Shown here piece by piece: positions 48,899 to 58,917 of a stretch of 64,000 bases of DNA; the stretch's first letter is position 1; every line of letters starts with the position of its first letter. The stretch is from assembly GCF_000297395.2 (NCBI RefSeq), contig NZ_HF570108.1:979810-1043809 (forward strand), given 5' to 3'. Under the pieces are notes generated by a model. It was not told the origin of the DNA and ran no database searches. It was given only the letters and a program-made list of their open reading frames with translations. Made by a program: the position numbers and the translations under genes. Origin of the DNA: Micromonospora lupini str. Lupac 08 (GTDB lineage: Bacteria > Actinomycetota > Actinomycetes > Mycobacteriales > Micromonosporaceae).

Positions 48899-51800
48899 TC
48901 ACCTCATGCCGCGTAGCGCGGTCTGGAGGCGTTCCTGGGCCCGGCGGCGGCGCTCGTTGCTGGCCCCGAGGACGAGCAGCAGGAGCCCCACGGGAATCAG
49001 TGCCAGCCACGGGCCGAGGCTGAACAGCGCGTGGATCGCGGCGATCGCGGTGACCGACGCGCCGACGATCACCGGTGCCTGCTGCCGGCTGGACGAGCCG
49101 AAGATCAGCACCGCCACCGCACCGAGCAGCAGCAGCACCTGCCGCAACGTGCTGGATTCGGTGGCCAGCACGATCGCCAGCGTCGGCAGGAACGCGGCGA
49201 CAAGCGCCGGCCCGTACGCCACCCAGCTGCTCAGATCCGGTCGGTGGCGCAGCTCCAGCACGCCGACGAGCAGCGCCAGCGCGGCGAACGGCAGCGTGTA
49301 CGCCTCGGGCAGCGCCACATCGGCGACGCGCATCAGGATCCACCAGGCGGTGATCTCGCAGAACACCACCGACCAGAAGAGGATCCGGCGTTCCACCGGC
49401 CGTCGGCCGGGTCGGGTCGCCGCCACGCCGAGGACCGCTCCCCAGGCGGCGAGCAGGGCGGCGATGTGGCGGGGGGAGTCGAAGGCGAGCGCCAGCGCGA
49501 TCAGGGCCGCGGCGTACCCGCTCCACTCCACGGTGGATGCCTCCCGCTGTGCCTCCGGGCGGCGCAGTCGGGGCAGGGTCGCGGCGAGCACCTGGAGGAC
49601 GGCGCCGACCGCGAGCACGCCGAACGCGGACCAGACCGCCGCCAGCCCGGCGACCAGACCTGCGGTGAGCACGAAGAGCTGGGCCATCAGCGACGCGAAG
49701 AGCCAGCCGAGGATGCGTGCCCGCTGTGTGACGCCGAACAGCGCCGCGACGGCGCCCACGCCGACGGCGCTGCCGAGGGTGAACAGGGTCAGGTCTCGGA
49801 CGGCCAGACTGCCGGACAGGCCGGCGCTGCCGCCGGCCAGACCGATGGCGAACACGAGCACCCGGGCCAGCCGCAGGGAACGGGCCCGCTCGACGATCGG
49901 CGGCGGTGGCGTCAGCGCGAGGCCGAGCATCGCGATGGTGAAGACGGACAGGGCGGCGACGGTGCTCGCGGGCCAACCCCGGCCCAGCGCGGTGGGCGCG
50001 ATCAGCAGGGTGACGGCGGCGCCGGGCAGCACCACAGGTACGGCACGGGAACGCCGTCCCCCGCTGAACCCGGTGGCGGCCAGGGCCGCCGTCGCGGTGA
50101 GCAGCAGCGCGGTCAGCACGTGGGTCGGGTTGACCACGTCCGACGGCGGGGTGAGCAACTCCGGCGGAGGACCCTGCCAGATGCGGCTCAACACGCGGTG
50201 CGGCTCGACGAGGGCGACGATCAGGGCGGGTGTGATCGACGCGACCGCCAGGGCGGTCGGCAGCGCGGCGGCAGCGAGCGCTCCGGCGGAGGGGCTGACC
50301 CGCCACCGTCGCCGGTCCGGGTCGTCGGGCAGCCGCCGCAGCGCACCGTCGAGGAGCACCGCCCAACGACGGACCGGCTGGGCGGAACCGGTGGGCGGCA
50401 CGGTCGCCGCGCGGATCAGTTCGGCGAGGACGCCGAGCAGCGCGGCGGCGGCCGCGTAGACCCCGGCGGGTAGGCCGGTGGGGATGGCGGCGAGCGCGCT
50501 GATGCTGGCGCCGCCGACCACGGCCACGCTGACCCAGGGCAGATACTGCGGAACGTGCCGGCGTACGGCGGCCACGCCGGCCAGACCGAGGCTGGACGCG
50601 GCCAGCGCGGCGGTCAGCACCACCTGTGCCGAGTGCTGGAACTCGACGGCCAGCGCCGCCACCGCGCCGGGCAGGGCGAGCAGTGCGGCACCGGCCGCCG
50701 CGCCGCCGATCTGCACCAGGTGCGGCGGCATGCCCTCGGTCTCCAGGTCGGTCACCTGCGGCCCGGCCAGCACACGCGCCAGCGTGGCCACCACGATGCC
50801 GATCAGCGCGATGCTGCCCAGCGCCAGCGCGGTGGTCCACGGGCGGACCAGGCCGGCGCCCGCCCCGTGCAGCGCGACCACCCCGGCCACGGTGGCCCGG
50901 GACAGTCCGGCCCGGGCCTCCTCGCTGGCCACCGCCGCCATCCCGTAGACGGTGGCGACCATCGCCCCGACGAGCACCGGCGACCACCAGGGCAGGTCGA
51001 ACGCGGCCGGCGCGCCGATCGTGGCGAGCACCACCGCCACGCCGGACGCGTCCCACCGCCAGGGCGGCGGGAGCAGGACGCCGGCGGCAACGGCCAACAG
51101 CACCAGCGCGATCGGCGCCTGCCAGGTCGCGCCGCCGGTCGGCGCGGCCGGCCAGCCGCTCAGGTCGCCGTCCCAGATCGGGCCGGGGGTGGCCAGCACA
51201 CCGACCCCGCCGCGCAGCGCCGTCCAGCCGGCGAGCACCCCGATGAGCAGGCCGCCGACGGCGATGCCGAGGATCGGGCCACGCCGCCACTCCTCGGGCA
51301 TGGCGCGGGCGGCCACCGCGACCACCAGGACCAGGCCGGCGGCCACCGCCAGTTGCCCACCCGGTGCGAGGACCGCGGCGATCCGCACCATCGTGGCGAT
51401 CAGGGCGGTGGTCACCGCCGCGGCGGCCAGGTCCGAGCCGTCCAGGGTGAGGTCGGAGCGGCGGCCGGCGTCGATCGACGGGGCCAGGAAGAGCAGCACA
51501 GCGGCGACCAGCAGCAGCGCACCGACCCAGGCGTCGGCCACCGTCGCACCGGGTGCGCCGAAGGCGGCGGCGGTGACGACGAGCGCGCCCAGCCCGGTGC
51601 CGACCGACAGGGGCGCCGGGATCCGGCGCTGGGAGACCTGCACCATTGCGGCGTACCCGAGGGTCACACAGACGGCCAGGAAGCTCGCCGCCAGCACCGG
51701 GACGGTCGCCTCGCGGAGGCTGGCCGGGGTGGGGGTCTCGTCGACGGGCATGGTGGCCGCCACGAACGCGGCCACCGCTCCGGGCAGCGCGAAGGCAGCG

Positions 51801-53797
51801 CCTCCGGCGGCCCAGTCCGTGACCGTGTCGGCGGCGGCCGACGCGATCCGGACCCGGGGGGCCAGCGCGACAAGCGCGCCGGCCGCGAAGAGGGTGAGCA
51901 GGACCGCCGCCGTGAGCGCGGGACGGGACAGGCCGGCGCCCGCGCCGAACAGGCCCACCACGGCGGCGCCGACGGCGTGGGCCAGCGCGGCCCGGGTGGT
52001 ACGCGCGGAGAGACCGATGACCCCGATGCCGATCGCGGTGACCACCATCGGCCAGGGCGCCGCCGCCCAGCCGAGCCCGAACGACGCCGGTACGGCGAGC
52101 GCGGTCAGCGCGGCCCCGGCGACCGCGAACTCGCGGCGGATCTCCGGTGGCAGGGCCAGCACCGCGGCGATGGTGAGCAGGAACGCGGCGGCGGCGAGTT
52201 GCCACGTGGTCGGGCCGACGGCGGAGGCCAGCTCGGCGGCGTACCCGTCGAGGTCGGCGCTCCACGCGGGCAGTGCCGCCCGGACCGGGGCGACCCCGGC
52301 ACGCAGGGCGCCTCCGGCGACCACCAGACCGCTTACCGTGAGCGCGACCGCCGAGGCGATCTGCGGGCCGCGTCGGGCGGTCTCCGGGATCGCGCGTACC
52401 GCCAGCCCGGTCACCGTGATCACCGCCGCGATCAGCAGCAACGCCTGGCCGGGCAGGGCCACGGAGGCGATCCGGCCGAACGCGCCGATCACGGCCAGGG
52501 TGACGATGCCGGCCGCCACGTCGGGCAGCGGTGGGCGGCGCAGCACCAGCGCGCCGGCCAGCCCGACGACGGCGGCGAGCAGGAGCACCAGCCCCGCGCC
52601 GGTCGCCGTCGGCACGGTCTGCGCCCGCAGCAGGGCGGTGACCGCGTACGCCAGGGCGACCGCGACGGCCACCGCGTGCAGCGACCAGGTCAGCTCGCGC
52701 AGTCCGGGCACCGGACGGGCGGGCCGGGCGTCGACAACGCCCGCGTCGGCGTCGATCAGCTCGCCGGCCTCCTCCGGGTCGGCCTCCGGCCGGGCCTCGG
52801 CGTCGCGTTGGCGAGGCGTCGCCGACGGGGTGGCCGGGCCCGGCAGGTCCTCCCGGACGGGGCGCTCCACCACGAGCGGGGAGCGGGCCAGCCAGAGGTC
52901 GAGGAGGGCCACCAGGGTCAGCACCAGCGCCCAGCCGCCCGGCCCGGTGATCCGGTCGTACGCGAGCAGCGGCAGCACCGGCTGCGCGGCGATCACTGTC
53001 GCGAAGCGGGGCGTGCGCAGCCCGGTCCAGGCCGCGTACCCGACGGACACCGCGGCGGTGGCCGCGAAGATCAACCCGGCGAAGACGGCTCCGGAGGTGC
53101 CGCCACCGCCGATCCGGTCCACCGCCCACAGCGCGTTCCCGGCCAGCGGCACGAGCAGCAGACCCACCGCGGAGATCGTCTCCGCGGTGGAGGTGAGCCC
53201 GCGCCGGGCCAGCGCGGGCGGCGCGAGCAGCATCAACGCGGTCGCGACAAGCAGGACGCCGAGGCGGGCCAGCGCGTCCATCGAGCTGGTCGCCACCGCG
53301 GCGAAGACCACCGCGGCCACGGCGAGCAGCAGCGCGCCCAGCCCGAGAGGGATGTTCTGCACCTCCCGGGACGACGCCTCCGGGGGGTGCTCGGGGTCGT
53401 CGGCGTCCAGCCAGGACGCCCGGGGCGGGGGCGGCGGCGGATCCTCCGGGGTGGGCGGGGTGCCCTGGCGCGGAACCCGGGGCGGCGCGCCGGTGGTGGC
53501 CGTCGGCGGGCGGCGGCCGGGGCGGCGGCGCAGCACCCGGCGGGGCCGGGTGGCCTGCTTGAGCCGCTCCTCACCGGCGTGGGCGAGGATGTCCCGTTGG
53601 AAGAGCGCGGCCTGCATCTTGGCGGCGATCTGCCGCTGTTCGCGGGCGATGGCGGCGTCGCGCGCCTTCATCTCCGCGATCGAGCGCTCGATGTCCGCCA
53701 GGTGATCGCGCCACTGCGGTTGATCGGCCCCGCAGTGCGGGCAGCGCACGGCCGGCTTGATCTCCCGGCCGCACGAGGAGCATTGAAAGGTCGCCAC
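48899..53797 (-). CDS. Giant zinc-ribbon multi-pass membrane protein
   Basis: 1632 residues from GTG at 53797-53795, preferred over further upstream starts because it has GGAGGGG just upstream and begins directly with a zinc ribbon, VATFQCSSCGREIKPAVRC (Cys6, 9, 19, 22). Next come a coiled coil (about 30-75), a Pro/Arg-rich linker (80-155), then dozens of hydrophobic helices in Ala/Leu/Val-rich repeats up to the C-terminus, which ends in a short basic coil (RRRAQERLQTALRGMR). The helices look internally repeated. The family occurs in actinobacteria but has no known function to me. The opposite-strand long frames are shadows. Confidence 0.8.
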   Translation of the reverse strand: MATFQCSSCGREIKPAVRCPHCGADQPQWRDHLADIERSIAEMKARDAAIAREQRQIAAKMQAALFQRDILAHAGEERLKQATRPRRVLRRRPGRRPPTATTGAPPRVPRQGTPPTPEDPPPPPPRASWLDADDPEHPPEASSREVQNIPLGLGALLLAVAAVVFAAVATSSMDALARLGVLLVATALMLLAPPALARRGLTSTAETISAVGLLLVPLAGNALWAVDRIGGGGTSGAVFAGLIFAATAAVSVGYAAWTGLRTPRFATVIAAQPVLPLLAYDRITGPGGWALVLTLVALLDLWLARSPLVVERPVREDLPGPATPSATPRQRDAEARPEADPEEAGELIDADAGVVDARPARPVPGLRELTWSLHAVAVAVALAYAVTALLRAQTVPTATGAGLVLLLAAVVGLAGALVLRRPPLPDVAAGIVTLAVIGAFGRIASVALPGQALLLIAAVITVTGLAVRAIPETARRGPQIASAVALTVSGLVVAGGALRAGVAPVRAALPAWSADLDGYAAELASAVGPTTWQLAAAAFLLTIAAVLALPPEIRREFAVAGAALTALAVPASFGLGWAAAPWPMVVTAIGIGVIGLSARTTRAALAHAVGAAVVGLFGAGAGLSRPALTAAVLLTLFAAGALVALAPRVRIASAAADTVTDWAAGGAAFALPGAVAAFVAATMPVDETPTPASLREATVPVLAASFLAVCVTLGYAAMVQVSQRRIPAPLSVGTGLGALVVTAAAFGAPGATVADAWVGALLLVAAVLLFLAPSIDAGRRSDLTLDGSDLAAAAVTTALIATMVRIAAVLAPGGQLAVAAGLVLVVAVAARAMPEEWRRGPILGIAVGGLLIGVLAGWTALRGGVGVLATPGPIWDGDLSGWPAAPTGGATWQAPIALVLLAVAAGVLLPPPWRWDASGVAVVLATIGAPAAFDLPWWSPVLVGAMVATVYGMAAVASEEARAGLSRATVAGVVALHGAGAGLVRPWTTALALGSIALIGIVVATLARVLAGPQVTDLETEGMPPHLVQIGGAAAGAALLALPGAVAALAVEFQHSAQVVLTAALAASSLGLAGVAAVRRHVPQYLPWVSVAVVGGASISALAAIPTGLPAGVYAAAAALLGVLAELIRAATVPPTGSAQPVRRWAVLLDGALRRLPDDPDRRRWRVSPSAGALAAAALPTALAVASITPALIVALVEPHRVLSRIWQGPPPELLTPPSDVVNPTHVLTALLLTATAALAATGFSGGRRSRAVPVVLPGAAVTLLIAPTALGRGWPASTVAALSVFTIAMLGLALTPPPPIVERARSLRLARVLVFAIGLAGGSAGLSGSLAVRDLTLFTLGSAVGVGAVAALFGVTQRARILGWLFASLMAQLFVLTAGLVAGLAAVWSAFGVLAVGAVLQVLAATLPRLRRPEAQREASTVEWSGYAAALIALALAFDSPRHIAALLAAWGAVLGVAATRPGRRPVERRILFWSVVFCEITAWWILMRVADVALPEAYTLPFAALALLVGVLELRHRPDLSSWVAYGPALVAAFLPTLAIVLATESSTLRQVLLLLGAVAVLIFGSSSRQQAPVIVGASVTAIAAIHALFSLGPWLALIPVGLLLLVLGASNERRRRAQERLQTALRGMR

Positions 53798-53896
53798 GAC
53801 ACCCCTCCACCCGCACTGTGGACTCCCACTGTCGCAGCATGCCCAAAGCTGGCGCAGATTTCGACACTTGTCGGCGGGTCCGGGGCAAACAACATC

Positions 53897-53935
53897 ACCG
53901 GCCGGCCGCGAAGGGGTGCTTCGCGACCGGCCGGT
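53897..53935 (-). terminator. Terminator of the UDP-glucose dehydrogenase gene
   Basis: 17-base arms (53897-53913 and 53919-53935) pair with one mismatch about a 5-base loop; on the minus strand a T-rich stretch follows (GTTGTTTG). It lies 14 bases past the stop of the 53949-55376 gene. Confidence 0.75.
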
Positions 53936-53948
53936 GAGTGGTGAACCG

Positions 53949-55376
53949 TCAGGGGCGACCCATGCCCCGGTACTCCCAGCCGGCCTGGGTCCACAGTGCC
54001 GAGTCGAGGCAGTTGCGCCCGTCGACGACCTTGCGGCCACCGACCAGCTCGCCCAGGGCGACCGGGTCGGCGTTGCGGAAGTCCGCCCACTCGGTGAGGA
54101 CGCAGACCAGGTCGGCGCCGGCGACCGCCTCGTTGATGCCGGCCTCGTAGGTCAGCTCCGGCACCGCGCGGCGGGCGTTCTCGGTGCCCTGCGGGTCGTA
54201 CACGTGCACGTCGGCGCCGGCCTTCTGCAGCAGCGCGGCGACCGCGAGCGCCGGGGCGTCGCGGACGTCGTCGGTGTTGGGCTTGAAGGTGGCGCCCAGC
54301 ACGGCGATCCGGGTGCCGGAGAAGTCCGGGCCGGCCGGCCCGGAGCGGCGGCCCAGCAGGTCCGCCGCGAGCTGGAGCACGCGGGTCCGGCGGCGCAGGT
54401 TGATCAGGTCGACCTCGTGCAGGAAGCGCAGCGCCTCACCGGCGCCCAGCTCCTGCGCGCGGGCCTGGAAGGCGCGGATGTCCTTGGGCAGGCAGGCGCC
54501 ACCGAAGCCGAGGCCGGCCTGGAGGAACCGGTTGCCGATCCGGGGGTCGTACCCGATCGCGCGGGCCAGCTGGGTGACGTCGCCGCCGCTGGCCTCGCAG
54601 ACCTCGGCCATGGCGTTGATGAAGGAGATCTTCGTGGCCAGGAACGCGTTCGCCGCGACCTTGACCAGCTCGGCCGTCGCGAAGTCGGTGACCACCAGGG
54701 GCACCTCGCGGTCCTCGGTGGCGGCCAGGTCGAAGACGCCCTTGTGGGCGGCGTAGAGCATGCCGTTGGCCCACTCGCTCTTCACGCCGACCACGATCCG
54801 GTTGGGGCGCAGCACGTCGTCGACGGCGAAGCCCTCCTGGAGGAACTCGGGGCTCCACGCCACCTCGACGCCCAGGTCGCCGGGGGTGTGCTTGCCGACC
54901 AACTGCTCGACCCACTCGGCGGTGCCCACCGGCACGGTGGACTTGCCGACGATCAGCGACTTGCGAGTCAGGTGCTGCGCGAGGCTGGTCACCGACGCCT
55001 CGACGTACGACAGGTCGGCGCCCATCCCGTCGGCCCGCTGCGGGGTGCCGACGCAGATGAAGTGCACGTCACCGAACTCGGCGGTCTCGGCGATGTCGGT
55101 CGAGAACCGCAGCCGGCCGGCGGCCAGGTTGCGCTTGAGCAACTCGTCCAGGCCCGGCTCGTGGATCGGCACCTCGCCGGCGTTCAGCATCGCGATCTTG
55201 TCCGCGTCGACGTCGAACCCGAGCACCTCGTACCCGAGTTCCGCGTAGCAGATGGCGTACGTCGCACCGAGGTAACCGGTCCCCAGGAACGTCACCCGCG
55301 GCCGAGGCGCGCCCGAAGGCGGCGTCACCGCGGCGATGGCGGGGGTCGGCTGGATGGTGGGGTAGGGGATCGTCAC
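53949..55376 (-). CDS. ugd: UDP-glucose 6-dehydrogenase
   Basis: 475 residues from GTG at 55376-55374 (GGAGAAG upstream); an ATG at 55421 would add 15 residues. N-terminal NAD site VTFLGTGYLGATYAICYAELG, catalytic Cys in GFGGACLPKDIRAFQ (about 270), KLVKVAANAFLATKISFINAM, and the C-terminal VLGATFKPNTDDVRDAPAL UDP-binding part. It oxidises UDP-glucose to UDP-glucuronate for wall or capsule polymers. It stands alone, divergent from an acyl-CoA dehydrogenase gene. Confidence 0.95.
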   Translation of the reverse strand: MTIPYPTIQPTPAIAAVTPPSGAPRPRVTFLGTGYLGATYAICYAELGYEVLGFDVDADKIAMLNAGEVPIHEPGLDELLKRNLAAGRLRFSTDIAETAEFGDVHFICVGTPQRADGMGADLSYVEASVTSLAQHLTRKSLIVGKSTVPVGTAEWVEQLVGKHTPGDLGVEVAWSPEFLQEGFAVDDVLRPNRIVVGVKSEWANGMLYAAHKGVFDLAATEDREVPLVVTDFATAELVKVAANAFLATKISFINAMAEVCEASGGDVTQLARAIGYDPRIGNRFLQAGLGFGGACLPKDIRAFQARAQELGAGEALRFLHEVDLINLRRRTRVLQLAADLLGRRSGPAGPDFSGTRIAVLGATFKPNTDDVRDAPALAVAALLQKAGADVHVYDPQGTENARRAVPELTYEAGINEAVAGADLVCVLTEWADFRNADPVALGELVGGRKVVDGRNCLDSALWTQAGWEYRGMGRP

Positions 55377-55626
55377 GCCTGTCTTCTCCGCTCGCACTGG
55401 CGGCGCGTCGTCGCGTCGCATTCTGCTGCGGCGCCTGGCGGGGCACCGGAGGGGTGGCTCACTGTCTGCCTTCCATCATCGCCCAGCGGCGCGGGTGCTC
55501 CCTCATGCCCATACCTACGCGCCGGTAACATCACCTGAACTGCAGTCGCTATCCTTCAGTCTGCGCGGTCGGCGGTCAGGGGAGGCCACAGACTGCGCAT
55601 GATAGCGGTGAAGGGGAGGGGCCGAC

Positions 55627-56790
55627 ATGGCCGCAGGGGAGTCGTTCGACGTCTACCGGTTGCCCGAGGAGCACGAGGCGATCCGGGAAGCGGTCCGTGA
55701 GGTCTGTACCGCCAAGGTGGCGCCGCACGCCGCCGAGGCCGACGAGACCGGGGAGTTCCCGAAGGCGTCCTACGACGCGCTGCGGGCCGCCGACTTCCAC
55801 GCGCCGCACATCCCCGAGGAGTACGGCGGAGCGGGAGCGGACGCGCTGGCCACCGCCATCGTGATCGAGGAGGTGGCACGCGCCTGCGCGTCCTCGTCGC
55901 TGATCCCCGCGGTGAACAAGCTCGGCACGATGCCGCTGCTGCTGTCCGGTTCCGCGGAGATCAAGCGCCGCTACCTGACCCCTGTCGCGGCGGGCGACGC
56001 CATGTTCTCGTACTGCCTCTCCGAGCCGGAGGCGGGCAGCGACGCGGCGTCGATGACGACCCGGGCGGTGCGTGACGGGGATCACTGGGTGCTCAACGGC
56101 GTGAAGCGCTGGATCACCAACGCCGGCGTCTCCGAGTTCTACACCGTCTTCGCCGTCACCGACCCCGCCGCCCGCTCCCGGGGCATCTCGGCCTTCGTGG
56201 TCGAGAAGTCCGATGTCGGTGTCAGCTTCGGTGCGCCGGAGAAGAAGCTCGGCATCAAGGGCTCGCCGACCCGCGAGGTCTACCTGGACAACGTGCGGAT
56301 CCCCGCCGACCGGATGATCGGCGCGGAGGGCAGCGGCTTCGCCACCGCCATGAAGACCCTGGACCACACCCGGGTCACCATCGCCGCCCAGGCCGTCGGG
56401 ATCGCGCAGGGCGCGCTCGACTACGCCAAGGGGTACGTGGCCGAGCGCCGCCAGTTCGGCAAGGCGATCGCCGAGTTCCAGGGCATCCAGTTCATGCTCG
56501 CCGACATGGGCATGAAGCTTGAGGCGGCGCGGCAGCTCACGTACGCCGCCGCCGGCAAGTCCGAGCGGGGCGACGCCGACCTGACCTACTTCGGCGCGGC
56601 GGCCAAGTGCTTCGCCTCCGACGCCGCCATGGAGATCACCACCGACGCGGTGCAGCTGCTGGGCGGCTACGGCTACACCCGTGACTACCCGGTCGAGCGG
56701 ATGATGCGCGACGCCAAGATCACCCAGATCTACGAGGGCACCAACCAGGTGCAGCGCATCGTCATGGCGCGGCAGTTGCTGAAGGACTGA
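55627..56790 (+). CDS. Acyl-CoA dehydrogenase
   Basis: 387 residues from ATG 55627 (GGGGAGGGG upstream). FAD and substrate motifs YCLSEPEAGSDAASM and WITNAG, VYLDNVRIPADRMIG, and the C-terminal QLLGGYGYTRDYPVERMMRD followed by ITQIYEGTNQVQRIVMAR with the catalytic Glu (about 367) as in short/medium-chain enzymes. It makes the alpha-beta double bond in beta-oxidation or branched-chain amino-acid breakdown. No electron-transfer flavoprotein genes are in the window. Confidence 0.94.
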   Translation: MAAGESFDVYRLPEEHEAIREAVREVCTAKVAPHAAEADETGEFPKASYDALRAADFHAPHIPEEYGGAGADALATAIVIEEVARACASSSLIPAVNKLGTMPLLLSGSAEIKRRYLTPVAAGDAMFSYCLSEPEAGSDAASMTTRAVRDGDHWVLNGVKRWITNAGVSEFYTVFAVTDPAARSRGISAFVVEKSDVGVSFGAPEKKLGIKGSPTREVYLDNVRIPADRMIGAEGSGFATAMKTLDHTRVTIAAQAVGIAQGALDYAKGYVAERRQFGKAIAEFQGIQFMLADMGMKLEAARQLTYAAAGKSERGDADLTYFGAAAKCFASDAAMEITTDAVQLLGGYGYTRDYPVERMMRDAKITQIYEGTNQVQRIVMARQLLKD

Positions 56791-56887
56791 GCGCGGCGGT
56801 CGGCTCGTTCACGCCCTCACCGGGGCCGGATCGACGGCAGGCTATCGGCCGAACATCCGGGGACATCGAACGCCTAAGATCTCCTGC

Positions 56888-58696
56888 ATGCCCGGATACC
56901 GCGACTTCCAGTCCGGTCTGCGGTTCCTGCCGACGCTGGTGATCGCCCCCGACGGGAGCCAGATCGCCTACGTCGATGACCGGAACGGTCAGTTCAACCT
57001 GGTCACGCAGTCGTTGCCGGACGGCGGCACGCGTCGGCTGACGGCCAGCACCGAGTCGACGGTCCGCCGGGTTGCCTGGCATCCCGGCGGGGAGTGGCTG
57101 TTGTTCCTGGCCGATCACCACGGGAATGAGAACACGCAGCTGTACCGGATAGCCGCCGACGGCGGGGATCCGGTGCGGCTGACCGACATGCCGGACGTGC
57201 AGTTCTCCGCGGCCGAGGGCGATCCGTTCTCCTCAGACGGCAGGTTCGTCGCATACTGCGGCAACGATCGGACTCCCGCCGACCAGGATGTGCTGGTGCT
57301 CGACCTGTCGTCCGGCGAGGTACGGCGGGTGTACGCCAGCGGTGGCCGGACGTACCCGGGCCACTGGTCGCCCGACGGGACCAGGCTCACCGTCGCCGAG
57401 TGGCGGACCACCAACAGTGACCACCTGGTGTACGTCGCGTCCCTGGACGGCGCCGAGCCCCGTTCGCTGACGCCACGGGACGGCGTGGCGACGTACCGGT
57501 TGGGCCCGTGGCTGCGAGACGGCAGTGGTTTCCTGGTCCTGTCGAACGCCGGACGGGAGTTCACCGGTCTGGCCGTGATGGACGCGGACACCGGCACTCT
57601 CACCTGGCTGGACACACCGGACTGGGAGGTGGAGGAAGTCGCCCTCTCGGGTGACGGGCGGGTGCTGGTGTGGAACGTCAATGTCGACGGCTTCTGTCAG
57701 CTGCGCGGTCGTGACCTCGGCGCCGGTACCGAGATCCGGATGCCGCAACTGCCCGCCGGGGCGGCAACCGGCCTCACCGTCTCCGCCGACGGGCGCTTCG
57801 TCGTGCTGCGATTCTCGACGGCGACCCAGCCGTGGAACATTCTCCTGATCGAACTCGACACCGGAAAACTCCGGTGGCTCAGCGACGCCCGGCCGGTCGC
57901 GGCCGACCCCGCCACCTTCGTCGAGCCGACATTGGTCCGCTATCCGGCCAGCGACGGCCGCCAGATTCCCGGCTACCTCTACCGTCCCGAGCGTCGGGCC
58001 TCAGCCGGTGTCCTGATCTCGGTGCACGGCGGTCCGGCCTGGCAGGAGTTGCCGGTCTACATGTACGACGGCTTCTACCAGTACCTGCTCGCGCACGGGG
58101 TCGGCGTCCTCGCCCCGAACATCCGTGGCTCTCTCGGCTACGGCCGTGCCTACTCGGACCTGGTGAACCGTGACTGGGGCGGCGGAGATCTGAGGGACCT
58201 CGCCGACGCGGTCACCTTCCTGCGCACCCAGGAGTGGGTCGATCCGGCCCGGATCGGGATCATGGGCGCCTCGTACGGCGGCTTCGCGGTCCTGTCCTGC
58301 CTCAGCCGGCTGCCGGAGTTGGACTGGGCTGCCGGCGTCGATCTGTACGGGCCGAGCAATCTCGTCACTCTGGCGCAGGCGGCGCCTCCGACGTGGCGTT
58401 CACTGGTGGCCACGGTGATCGGCGATCCGGAAGCGGACGCGGACCGGCTGATGGCCCGGTCACCGGTGACGTACGCGGACCAGATCCGGAGCCCGTTGCT
58501 GGTGATCCAGGGGGCCAACGACCCCCGGGTGCCCCAGCACGAGAGCGATCAGATCGTGCGACGGCTGCGGTCCCGCGGCGTGGAGGTGCGGTACGAGATC
58601 TTCGCGGATGAGGGGCACGGCTTACTCCGTCGGGAGAATCAGGCCACGGCGTTCGCGGACGCGGGCGAGTTCCTGGTCAGGCACCTCGGCGACTGA
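56888..58696 (+). CDS. S9-family peptidase (prolyl oligopeptidase type)
   Basis: 602 residues from ATG 56888. N-terminal propeller with TolB-like repeats (ADGGDPVRLTDMPD, YPGHWSPDGTRLTVAEW, VSADGRFVVLRFS), then an alpha/beta hydrolase domain: GGPAWQE, Ser462 in GIMGASYGGFAVLS, Asp in QGANDPRVPQHES and His in DEGHGLLR. It resembles acylaminoacyl-peptidase or dipeptidyl-peptidase IV-like enzymes. No signal peptide. It stands alone; codon use is slightly less GC-extreme than neighbours. Confidence 0.92.
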   Translation: MPGYRDFQSGLRFLPTLVIAPDGSQIAYVDDRNGQFNLVTQSLPDGGTRRLTASTESTVRRVAWHPGGEWLLFLADHHGNENTQLYRIAADGGDPVRLTDMPDVQFSAAEGDPFSSDGRFVAYCGNDRTPADQDVLVLDLSSGEVRRVYASGGRTYPGHWSPDGTRLTVAEWRTTNSDHLVYVASLDGAEPRSLTPRDGVATYRLGPWLRDGSGFLVLSNAGREFTGLAVMDADTGTLTWLDTPDWEVEEVALSGDGRVLVWNVNVDGFCQLRGRDLGAGTEIRMPQLPAGAATGLTVSADGRFVVLRFSTATQPWNILLIELDTGKLRWLSDARPVAADPATFVEPTLVRYPASDGRQIPGYLYRPERRASAGVLISVHGGPAWQELPVYMYDGFYQYLLAHGVGVLAPNIRGSLGYGRAYSDLVNRDWGGGDLRDLADAVTFLRTQEWVDPARIGIMGASYGGFAVLSCLSRLPELDWAAGVDLYGPSNLVTLAQAAPPTWRSLVATVIGDPEADADRLMARSPVTYADQIRSPLLVIQGANDPRVPQHESDQIVRRLRSRGVEVRYEIFADEGHGLLRRENQATAFADAGEFLVRHLGD

Positions 58697-58825
58697 CGCG
58701 GGCCGCGTGACGCCCCCCACAGCGGGAACGTTGTACGGGTCCCGGGCGTTGGCGAGCGAGAGGATCACCACCGGATGATCGCTTCATTCGGCCACCCCAC
58801 CACGACCCCTGCCTCGTCACTCTCT

Positions 58826-58847
58826 CGTTGCCCGACGTCGGACAACG
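58826..58847. promoter_or_regulatory. 22-bp palindrome upstream of MFS exporter gene
   Basis: CGTTGCCCGACGTCGGACAACG: 11-base arms matching at 10 of 11 with CCGACGTCGG at the centre. It lies 71 bases before the MFS start codon, where a TetR- or MarR-type repressor could act. No regulator gene is adjacent. The rest of the 221-base gap shows nothing else recognisable. Confidence 0.45.
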
Positions 58848-58917
58848 GGCACCACGCCTCGTAGCTGTGGATGCGCTGACGCCGTGACGACGCACAAGCT
58901 TCCCCAGAGAGATCGAG

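Noticed and set aside
50555..53944. Long open frames on the plus strand opposite the giant membrane gene.
   Set aside because: Composition is Arg/Gly/Gln/Pro low-complexity typical of antisense frames in GC-rich DNA; the minus-strand frame has a zinc ribbon and regular hydrophobic helices.
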